From Diploscapter coronatus (taxonomy: Eukaryota; Nematoda; Chromadorea; Rhabditida; Rhabditidae): a stretch of 64,000 nucleotides of DNA. A program made the position numbers and the translations under genes. Under the pieces are notes generated by a model that did not search any database, had not been told where the DNA came from, and saw only the letters and a program-made list of their open reading frames with translations. The stretch lies in contig OZ038422.1 of assembly GCA_964036155.1 (NCBI GenBank), positions 36,107,201 through 36,171,200 on the forward strand, given 5' to 3'. Of this stretch, positions 37,761-47,572 are shown piece by piece. How positions within the stretch are numbered: position 1 is the first letter of the stretch; every line of letters starts with the position of its first letter.

Positions 37761-39476
37761 TCAAGTCCTCGAAATCTGTCGCATGCAGATGTAGGGTCTC
37801 GTCACCATGCAGAATTCATCCGTCCATAGACCGTCTTTCGAGAGTAATACGCAGTTCTAAAAGCGAAAATTCATGGTCGCAGATGTTCAGACTTTCATCG
37901 CCAAAAATTGTGAAATCTTCGTTTTCCGTCTGTCGAGTGTAACTTTTCGCGCAATTCTGCTAACGATATCATATCGATAGATAGCTCTTTTACCTCATTA
38001 TGATTGGCATTATCCGGTTGGCCCTTCTTCCAATTCACAAAATCGACACGAGAATAATCGGAGTTGATGAGTTCCTTCTCCTTCTGCACGTCGTTCGTTC
38101 CGATCCAAGCAGCTTCGTCGCGAATCAGATCTGAAAAATCGTATTTTGTAGTTTTCAGATTGAAATTCCTACCAGTCAATTGATTATTAGTCTTCATGTT
38201 GTGGATGGAAGCCAGATGACCGCCCCAATCGTTGCAGCCCTCCTCTGCCAGATACCAAGATAGCCGCTCCTATAGACATGAGATGTTCAAGTCAGTTATC
38301 AATCCGTCCATAGATATTAGATGTTTTATTTGAGGCATTTTCGTGATGAAAGTTCAAATTTTCGGAAATTAAATTTGAAAATTCTCAGATGTGATCTAAT
38401 ATTTTATCCTCACAGGTTTGTGAGAATTGATTTACATAAGATGAGGACATCTTCGCGTGAGTTGTCAAGAAAGCTTTGGAAAATATACTTACTTCGATGT
38501 AGAGATATTCGAAGCCATCGATTTGTTTGCCCGACATGAGAGTTATCCGCTTCTAAATCATTTTTTCTCGGAAAATCAACAACTCCTTCTTCATACGTTG
38601 ATCTTCTTGATTTCTGACTCGAACCTACGTCGCATTTCAATCAGCTCATTTGACGATTTCTCTTCCACTAGCCGAATGTATTGGTTTATTTTGGCCTGAA
38701 ATTTGTATTCTTTAATTAAAATGATACATTTTGCTCAATAGAACCTCCAATCCCTGCATGAGTCTGGCATTCTCTTTGCTCATTTCAGCCAATTTCTGTT
38801 CGAGTTCTTTTTGAGTAACTGAATATTCAGCCTAAAGGATTATTCGCTCACGAGAAACCTGCGTACCTACGAAAATACTGACATTCTGTTGATTAGCGGC
38901 TTTCCTTGAAGATTCGACTGGATAGTTATTTTCACTCGATTGTCTCGGATAAGAGGAAGCTGAAATTGCGAATTTATGAAGGCCAAGATGCAGTATTCTA
39001 GGCATTTCACCCTCTTGCGAAGTGTATTGATTGTATCGAGCTCGAATTTTTCCATTAGCACCAGAAAATCTAGCCGTATGTCTTTGACTGTGAATCTGTG
39101 GACGTGAATCTATTGTTCTGGCTCCTAAATTGAAACTGGATGATCTCCATGAAGATTTTTATTCAGATTCAGAATATTTATCGAATTTGTCGACCTTCCG
39201 AAGATCATTTTTATTGTTTTGCTCAGATATCACGATTTCAGTAATAATGACAAAATTATAATTCTCACCTCTCAATCTCTGTGAAGGCGTGTGATTTTCT
39301 TCACAGGACTTCAGCAATTGTCGAAGGCAGCGAATTTCCGCCGCCCAATTGAAGCCGAAGTCCGTGCAGCGATATTCGACATCTTCTTCACTGGCCACTT
39401 CCCCTTGTTCGCTCGATTTGACTATATCGACGAAAAATATAAGTGTTACCAAGTAGAGTGAATTCCAGAATCTCAT
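37761..39476 (-). CDS. Secreted coiled-coil C-type lectin
   Basis: Nine exons: 39476-39269, 39124-39011, 38959-38883, 38831-38745, 38695-38597, 38552-38493, 38269-38173, 38130-37994, 37856-37761, giving about 324 residues. Signal peptide MRFWNSLYLVTLIFFVDIVKS. Residues about 25-135 are a Cys-containing then Ser/Asn/Arg-rich spacer. Residues about 136-195 form a coiled coil (KELEQKLAEMSKENARLMQG, EIKKINKRITL). The C-terminal carbohydrate-recognition domain shows GGHLASIHN, AAWIGTND, FVNWKKGQPDN, ENCVLLSKDGLW and YICMRQ. The QPD tripeptide at the calcium site is typical of galactose-preferring lectins. The layout of stalk, coiled coil and CTLD resembles a short collectin-like oligomeric lectin without collagen repeats. 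A frame at 37930-37857 was excluded as intronic, because 37994 joins directly to 37856 in phase. Confidence 0.88.
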
Positions 39477-40911
39477 TTACTCTTAAAAGTCGTTCTTCAA
39501 TCATGCTCGTTGAAAAATTTCCACTTACTGAAGAAAGGAATATCTTAGTTGAAAACTACAATCAACGTATTTCTTCCGAACAAAGACTGCAGGTGGACAA
39601 AAAGTTGTAAAGTCTGAAAGAATCTCCAATTTTCGAGGTAATGAAATCTGGCAAGGTGGATGAATATTTCTTCGAGCCTATGCACAATGGCTGAGAAATG
39701 ACTGAAATATGAGCAAATGCGAGAACTCCTGTGCTATGCACTCAAAACAAAGAGATCCGCAAAGACAGAAAATATGGAAAATGTGAGATCGAAAGAAAAA
39801 AGACGGAAAGAGGAAGCGAAGTGAAGAAGAAACGAAAGAAATGGCAGGAAAAAGTTTCGAAATTCTCCAGATGGTCAAGAAAATGAGAAAATCGAGAGAG
39901 AGAACCAGGCAAAGAATGTGAGAATAAGACTGCTGAATGTTTAGATTTTGGCAGAGATCACGGGTTTACGATCGAGCCTTCAAACGCATGAATTGGAACA
40001 AATGAAGAGAATTTTTTGGCCATGGAAAGTGTCTAAACTAAGGTTTATTTAAACTAAATCACATGGAAATGAGTTTCGCATCTTGACAAGAAATCGATTT
40101 CGGTAGGAGGAATTTCCAATGGTAAGGAATTTGCTCATTCGATGAAATATCGAATCGAATGACGGCTCTGATAGCGAGAATGCTATCTATTGTTTGGCCT
40201 CGAGAAAAATCGCAGAGAAGTGACAATGTAGAAAAACAACGCCAACGATGAAAATATGAAAAACGTGGGATGTGATAGGATCAGATTTATTCTATTTGAG
40301 ATTTTATTTGCGGTGAAAGATCAGGTTGCATTTTAGTTTAGTCATCAGACGCAATACAACCAGAATTAGAAAGATTATTTTTACGCAGAATATTCTATTT
40401 GTAAATACTATTCCGACATAATTGGATTCATCACAATTGTGTAACATGAAAAGCCATGCCATGGTTAGTGTTTCTAAGGTTGGGCATCTACTTTATCATT
40501 TTGACAAATGCCGAAATTTTCTTCACATCGGGACATATGTATTGTGAAAAATACAAAATGTTTTCTTCTGTGAAATGATTGAGATTTCTTGAATTTTGTC
40601 TTTTACAGTACAAATTGTTCGATTACGTCATTAATTAGGCCAATAAATTACTGAAATTTTAACTTTATGACGTGTTTCATTGGGCAATAAATTTTTCAGC
40701 CGCTTCCTAAACAGTCAACTGATAGGGAGAGCAGGATGAAGCTTGAAAATGATAAACGATAAAATGCAAAGCAACAGAAGAGAAAGAGGCAAAACTTGAC
40801 GCGCAATAAAACTTCCACTGGAAATTGATAAGAATTGAGAGAGACAGGAGAGCCGTGAAGGGAGTCATTCAGTAGCAGCTAACAGCTACTGCCGACCCGA
40901 CTCGAAGAAAC
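39477..40911. other. Divergent promoter region between lectin and CUB-like genes
   Basis: Separates two divergently transcribed genes for secreted proteins. AT-rich; no exon supported and no repeat recognised. Confidence 0.5.
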
Positions 40912-43331
40912 ATGATTCTACATAAAGCATTATTTATTGCTATTTTCGTAGGGTAAAAAAATTGAATTTTTGTGAAATTAGAATAATTTTGTAAATTCAG
41001 ATTTGTCGCAATTAGCAATGAAGAGGAGGGCAGTTCAACGACTGGTAATCAATTGATTACAGTAACTATGAAAATATGCATTTGCAGAAATGCAATCTTC
41101 TTCAACGGCGTTTCAATCAACTGGGGGATCTACAGGAGGAGCTTCATCTACTGAATCTGGATCTTCGAGTAAATAGAGTCTAAATTTTATCATTACTATA
41201 ATAAATATTTAGCTGCTGCTGGGACGACAAATAACGTAGAGCCTAGTTCGACATCAGCTGGAACTCCTGGATGTAAGAATTATTGTGTGACTAATCAACT
41301 CAAATACTACTATTTAAGCGACTACATCGGGCTCCGGAGAAGCAACACAGGCATCGTCCACTCCTGGAGGCACAGTCGAAAGCACAACACCCGGATCTTC
41401 AACAATGCCACCATCGCCGGGAAGCACAACCCTATACACTGGTTCGTCAATCGACATAATTTGATAAGCACTGGGATACATTGATGAGGGAATCTTGATG
41501 ACAGTAAAGCGCACGAATAATTTCGACAGCGTTGCATAACTCAAACACCAATTTGCGTAGTGATAGAACAATTTTCATGATTTGAATCCCAACATTAGCA
41601 AGTATAACGATCTCTATCAAACTCTGAAAAATAGCCAATATAATGCCCTTAAAGCCAGCAGGTTAAACTCATGATACAGGTAGATTATGCCAATTTTAAG
41701 AATTTCAGGCAGTTCCACATTAGAAGCTTCTACAACGAGCGGAACTTCACAATCTAATGGACCAACTACTCCACGTGCGATATTTTATATGAACTTCATA
41801 AAATAGCATAAGTTTAGCTGGAACAGGGTCGACAGTCTCTCAAGGACCAGGTCAGTCGACTGCTGGATCCACAACGCCTACAACTCCTAAAGTCAATGTC
41901 AATTATATCGGTGAAAGAAACGGATGAAAACACTGAATTTACTAACGGTTTCAGCGTTCACGTTCTCATGCAATCCTAATATCACGAATCGTGATCAATC
42001 GGTCTGCGTCTACACCTATGATCTTCCAAAGAATCAAAATCAAAAAGGATTTCTAGCGACAGAACAGTCTATTGTGGCGGAAGATAGTGTCCAACTTACC
42101 GGCTTAGAAAATGTAACTTTGTAAAAAAAATTTCTAATCATATGGTATATTTTAGAACGTGACGGCGTATAAAAGTGACGTCGATAGTGCAAATCAAGAG
42201 GCATCTGACAAAATAAAGGATCTTCAGGATAGATTAAATAAACTCCAGGCGTTAGTTTGATACTTTGCACAATAGTGTTAGATGGATAATTCTAGAAAAG
42301 TTAACACATTCCAACAACAAGTGAATGAGATTCAAAAGATGCTGACGAATATGACTTCAAATCTGGTCTATGCAAATCAATACCTGAATTCATTGAATGC
42401 CAATAACTGTTATTATAAGAAATGCATGGCAGGTTTGAATATTCCGGAATTAATATTTATATCCAATATTGGATTAATTTCAGTTCAAACTCCAGTGCCG
42501 AAAACAAGCCCGACGCCAGTGCCAACCACGCCAAGTTTGGTGTGCAATAACAAGAGGTGTTTCAAATATAATGCAAATGACGACGACACTTGTGTGTCAT
42601 TAAGTAATCAACCTATCTTCAATATATGAGTTAATACAATTACCATAGATGGACAAGCATTCTGTACCTCCTGCGTTGGCAATCTTGACGGAGCACAATT
42701 ATGCTCACAAAGTAAAACATACGAAATATTAAAAAATATCTGTAATTGCAAAAATCATACAGGCTCTTGTGTCGGTGGAACTGGATTCCAGATGAACTCT
42801 TCAATCTATCCCTTCCCAGTTTGGTCACCTGGATACTCAGCTAGTACTGTAAATGGATATGGAGCAAATTTGAAGTGTGTCTGGAATTTAAAAATAAGCA
42901 AACCTGAAAATTCATTCCAAGTAAGCTAAATGCACGATGAAGCAAGAAAAACAATTTAGTTCAACGATAACCAATTCGATGTCTCTATGCTAGATGGTAG
43001 CTCTAAGTTGCTAGTTATTTATAACGATCAAGGAGACTTCATGGAGTAAGTTTTTTTCCGATAAAATTATTACCATTAATTCAACATATTCCATACTAAT
43101 CTATATTTGTGTTGATGAATTGTGAAATCTATTATCGCAAGAAGCGACTATTTTAGGGTTAATAGCGGAACGAAACCTCGAGTGCTTAGAACAATATTTG
43201 CAAGCAACTCTAATTTCATTATCACGTTTAATTCGGGTTCTAACCCTCCTCCAAAATCATTCTTCAAATGGGAGCTTCAAGAAGGACCTCCTAGCACACA
43301 AGCTTCAGCAGACGATGGAATAGAATATTAA
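40912..43331 (+). CDS. Secreted mucin-like protein with coiled coil and CUB-like domain
   Basis: Fifteen exons in phase: 40912-40952, 41001-41044, 41088-41168, 41213-41272, 41319-41441, 41709-41774, 41818-41910, 41955-42112, 42156-42250, 42296-42432, 42484-42603, 42649-42711, 42763-42920, 42960-43045, 43157-43331, giving about 499 residues. Signal peptide MILHKALFIAIFVGFVAIS. Residues about 19-170 are a Ser/Thr/Gly/Pro mucin-type stalk. A small Cys-containing domain follows (FSCNPNITNRD, VCVYTYDL). A coiled coil covers about 226-290 (DKIKDLQDRLNKLQ, FQQQVNEIQKML). Then come a PVPKTSPTPVPTT hinge, a Cys-rich segment, and a C-terminal CUB-like domain (CVGGTGFQMNSSIYPFPVWS, KCVWNLKI, FDVSMLDGSSKLLVIY). 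Nematode CUB-like proteins are secreted and often induced by stress or infection; the function here is not shown. Poly(A) signal at 43359. Confidence 0.85.
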
Positions 43332-45361
43332 AAGTCACACATCCCAATATGAATTTTGAATAAATTAAATAATTTCTACACAGTAAATTGAAAATGATAA
43401 TTATGTGATCTGACTTGCTCTATCATTACATTCAAAGTGGAGAAAAGTGTCGTTAAATTTTTTTTCGAAATAATAGTTTTCAAACTCTTATAAGCATATT
43501 CAGCACAAGAACGAAATTTATTTCTCGTGAAGCAAAATAATTCATTCGTTTCAACCATATCCAACTTGTTTTTCTTTTTAAAGCAGTTTTTGTCAAAAAT
43601 TTTACTATTCTTTTCTTATCTTGACTAAATTGTGAATATCTTGCATCGTTTTTCATCTGTCCATATTTTCAATGTTAATCTTTTCGCCTTTTTGCTCAAA
43701 TCGCCTTGTCTGTGCTCTGCCTATCTACCTATCTATGCATCTACATATCTGCGTATCTACTTGTCTGCATAACTCCCTCTCCCCTTCCCTCCCTTCTACG
43801 CAATCGCATCCCCCTTTTCCCTTCCTCGCTTCCCTAAATACCCGCTAAGTTTTCATTTTTGCATTTCTACTGCTAATGTATGCACTCATTTGCACCTAAA
43901 AGCTCTTCCCTATTTTCCCTTTTCTTCGACATAAGTTGTTGCCCTTTTCCAGTTATGTTCACAAAAGTTGCACACTCTGTGTTGGGTAATTCGCTAAAAT
44001 CGCTTATTTAATTAGCATTATTAGTGAAGAGGTAATAAGATTTGGATGAAAATGGAAAATCGCTGAAAACGCACAATTTATGCATATGACTTTTTCGGCT
44101 AGAGCTAAAGTAGGTAATTAGACAAAAAGCCAAAGAAGTGAAGTGTTGGAAGCAGCACTAATCTGCTCTTTACTTTCTTCTGTTCAGTTGGATGATTGTT
44201 CTTGCATATCTTCCTTATAGCTTGTCTTATTTTTGTCGTGATCAGAGGCGTACGGAATGATATTGTGAGATTTTTGGAATACGGAGTGCGGAGCGGAATT
44301 TTCGTCTTGCGATTTTGGAATGCGAAATACGGAACAGAATATTCCGTACACCCCTGGTCGTGATTTTATATCTTGGTTTAGATGAATTGTGGTGTGATTT
44401 TCGTAATAATCTAAATAAAATACCGATCTCTAAAACGCTGAGAATTTAATAAAGATATGCTAAAGTTCATGCAATTGTAATTCCTTCAATTCTTCGACTT
44501 TTGCCATTCTTCTTTCGATTCAGCGCCAATTATTTGGAGGCATTCTTGTTAATTAGTTTGGAGAGAAAGTACGGATAAATTACCATAAATTATTGCGTCA
44601 TCAGTAAATGAGTTTTCGAGTTCTTTGACTAGTTAAGAGCATTTTCGGACTAATCCTTTTTTGCGCGTAACTATAAATTCCATGATTTTTCTCGAAGTCT
44701 TGTTTGATTTTCTATTTTTACTTAAAAACAAATTCGAGATTTAGATTTGTGACGTAATTATTGCGATGCAAAACGGCTGTGCGAGAATAATTATTGCAAG
44801 GAGTAGGTGCCAATTAGGCCGGATACTCTCGTTTTTACGAATCTCGCCTCAAAAACTTGCCTCCTTTATATCCTCTTTCGGATGATAATTGCAATGTGCA
44901 ATGTATGCACACGCAGAACTGCGAAAGGTCTGCAAGTGAGAAGAGGAGTTCGAGAAAATCGCACATTCTCACATTACTTCCTACGATCAGACGCGTTTTC
45001 GTCCCCTCCCCAAAAGAGACATTCTCATCGATTTATGCCTAATTAATCCGTCATACTTCAAATAAAATAAATGAAGACCGAGCTTTTCCACGCGTATTTC
45101 ATCGATATCTTGAGATTTTATAATGCTCTTCATAGTTTCTAAAAAACGTTTTCCTATTTATCATATTGATTCTTGTAAAAATAAGAGGATAAAGGAAGGT
45201 TTTGAATTCACTTCTTTTCATGTTTTTATTCGTAATGTTTGTGTTTTATGCTATTTTTCACAAATCATATTTTCAGGTAGGAAATTTTCAAAGTTCGACA
45301 GAATATCATAATACTAGTCGTCCTCCCCATGCATTAGCACAATTTTCACAAATACAAAGCC
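43332..45361. other. Intergenic region carrying a hAT-type MITE
   Basis: No gene supported. Pyrimidine-rich with imprecise TCTA/TATC repeats around 43720-43775. Contains the transposon at 44243-44356. Probably upstream sequence of the plus-strand gene at 45362. Confidence 0.55.
44243..44356. mobile_element. Non-autonomous hAT-type MITE, 114 bp
   Basis: The terminal inverted repeats begin CAGAGGCGTACGGAAT on the left and CAGGGGTGTACGGAAT on the right (reverse complement), 14 of 16 matching. The element is flanked by perfect 8 bp direct repeats GTCGTGAT at 44235-44242 and 44357-44364. CAG...CTG ends with an 8 bp target duplication are diagnostic of the hAT superfamily. There is no coding capacity. 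Confidence 0.92.
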
Positions 45362-46675
45362 ATGTCGAAAGAACAATCGTTGAATGTGGAGAAACCATTT
45401 GACTTGTGCGGTCTTTCACTACCCACTTCGAATATTCTTCTAACTACTGTACAGTTCTTATTCTGTAGCACATTAGGGTAAGTTTTTCCCAGATTGTTGT
45501 ATAATTTTAACAAATCGAAAAGAGCGATCTCTCGATAACGTGATTTTTATCTTCAACCTAAACTAACCGCCTTCTTTTCAGTGTTTTCTGGCAGCCTGTA
45601 AATGACGGAATGGCGTAACGCTTTTTAGGATTTGACGAAACGTAAAAATGACAGAACGCAGTAGAAATTGACAGGATTTGTACAGGAAAAAAGGCATTTC
45701 ATCGAATATAAAAAAAAAAAAAAGTTTCATCATTTCACGCTACACCGTTCCGTCATTACGCCATTTGCAAACCGTCGTATTTCCTTTGTTTTTTTACGCT
45801 GACAAAAATCCATCGCTTTGCCGAATTGTCATTATTTTATTTTAGCGTACTGTACCCACTCCTGCTCGAGCGATCAGCCATCGTGTCAATCATATTCGCT
45901 ATTCATTTCCTCGGCGCCACATTCGCATTTCTATTCCTACTTTTCTGTATACTTCGAAGGAAATTCGGCAGTATGTATGAAGTCCTACTGCATGCTCACC
46001 TTTTGAGCATAGTAAGTTAACTTTTAATTTATAATTTTCTATTTTTTAAATTTAGCTTCTGATAGGTCTAACATCATTGTTCGCAACAATGTATTTACCG
46101 CTAACCTTTCTGCAATCTCATCGATCTGTAATAGAAGGTAATTTGGAATTTAGGATAATTTACAAGTAGGGACCGCAAATAATTTCACACAAATGATATT
46201 TTTCGAGATTTTCCTTATTAGACGGCTTAATTGTGATGTATTAGGATATTTGTAAAGAAAAAAGGCACACATTTTGATCGGAAGATAGATGCCACCAAAA
46301 TCAAACAGCAAAATGAACACGATTTCATGATACAAAATTACTGCGAACGCGCACTTCCTGACAAGATTTTCCGATGAACAGCCATTTCTATGAGTGGTTT
46401 ATCGATTCTGATAGTGATCTTTCGTGAATACCAATTTTGAAGGGAGCTTGTCTTCTATTTTTTAGTTTTTATGACCACTTTTTATATCATGTTGCATTTT
46501 GCAGAGTGAAGGAGATTGCAGTCCCTATTTATAAGATTCATATTATTTTCTATGATTTTTAGGAATTCATTATTTGGGTCTGTTTATTAGTGCCCTATCC
46601 ATGCTCGGTCTGCAGTTCATTCAAAGAAAACTAGTCGAACAAATGTTGCCTCTCATGGACCACACGTTCAAGTGA
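45362..46675 (+). CDS. Small multi-pass membrane protein, unrecognised
   Basis: Four exons: 45362-45477, 45846-46011, 46056-46137, 46563-46675, giving 158 residues. The N-terminus is polar (MSKEQSLNVEKPFDLCGL). Hydrophobic segments follow at about residues 24-45 (ILLTTVQFLFCSTLGVLYPL), 48-73 (AIVSIIFAIHFLGATFAFLF, ending FCILRRKFG), 88-110 (HLLSILLIGLTSLFATMYLP) and 122-143 (GIHYLGLFISALSMLGLQFI), so about four membrane helices. The basic ILRRK after helix 2 suggests a cytosolic loop. The C-terminus is short and polar. The fold type resembles many small tetraspan proteins, but I recognise no family. Intron 1 (45478-45845) contains a foldback element. A candidate poly(A) signal is at 46845. 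Confidence 0.75.
45598..45770. mobile_element. Foldback / MITE-like inverted repeat in intron
   Basis: The left arm starts GTAAATGACGGAATGGCGTA and the right arm (reverse complement) starts GCAAATGGCGTAATGACGGA, matching at most positions over about 24 nt and more loosely beyond. It lies in intron 1 of the small membrane-protein gene. No clear target duplication was found, so the superfamily is unassigned. Confidence 0.5.
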
Positions 46676-47572
46676 TCAGGCAAAATGATAGCTGTACGTT
46701 TTTCTCCCTATTTCATACACTTCTTATTATTGATGAGAATATTCAGTAAATTTATGGATGATTGAGCGTTTTCTTAATTATTCATGATTTATTTCACTTC
46801 AATTATTTTAGCAATACAAAATCATTATTTTCTAAAATTTGAGGAATAAACTAGATAAAAAGAGAATGGGGGTTTAGGAATAGCATAAAATTTAGATAAC
46901 ATTTAAGTAAAGATCTCGATAAGTTTCTGAACCTTCACTTTATTTCGTAAACTGAATTCGTAGGATTGTGTGACAAAAGCATAGTGCAATTAAAGCTGAA
47001 TTGTTCAGTTGAATTATTGTGTGCACCGAGGCCAGCAGCATTCATTTTTGATGAAATTACGAGTATTCAATGTTGCCAATAATTATCCGTCTCTTTCCAA
47101 ATTTTAAACTATTCTTTTCATTCGTCTAATTTATTTTTACTTTTCATTCATTCATATTTTCTAACTAAATTAAAAAAGATTATGCGAGGTCATAAAATAA
47201 ATAATTTTAGATGAAAATGATCAACCGTAACAAGATAGTAAAGTTTTGATGATAGAATTAATGCATGTTCATGATAATAAGACCGGATTAAATATGATTT
47301 GAACTTTCAGCTTTGATAGTTACAGTAGAAAGTTTAAATTAAATTTAAATGTCAAATTTTTCAAAGTTGATAATTTTAATCAATGATAAGCATAAGTACG
47401 TGTATGACACTCGAACCGCATTGCGTAAGAAAGATGAAAACTCGGCTATACGAAATACTAGCGTAAAGCTATTCTTGACAGGGAAATTCATTTCCTTTTC
47501 GCTGCTATACAATAAATTAGTAGAGAAAATTAGAAATAACGCTAAAATGCCTTAAAATGGTGAAAGAGAAAA
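46676..47572. other. Convergent intergenic region
   Basis: Very AT-rich stretch between the membrane-protein gene (+) and METT-10 (-). A plus-strand AATAAA at 46845 is the likely poly(A) signal of the former. Nothing else seen. Confidence 0.55.

Noticed and set aside
37857..37930. Open stretch before the last lectin exon (reads NEDF in frame)
   Set aside because: Joining 37994 directly to 37856 keeps phase and restores a normal CTLD ending (ENCVLLSKDG). Including this stretch does not.
43700..43800. Degenerate TATC/CTA run as a possible satellite or minisatellite
   Set aside because: Units vary too much in sequence and spacing to define a repeat.
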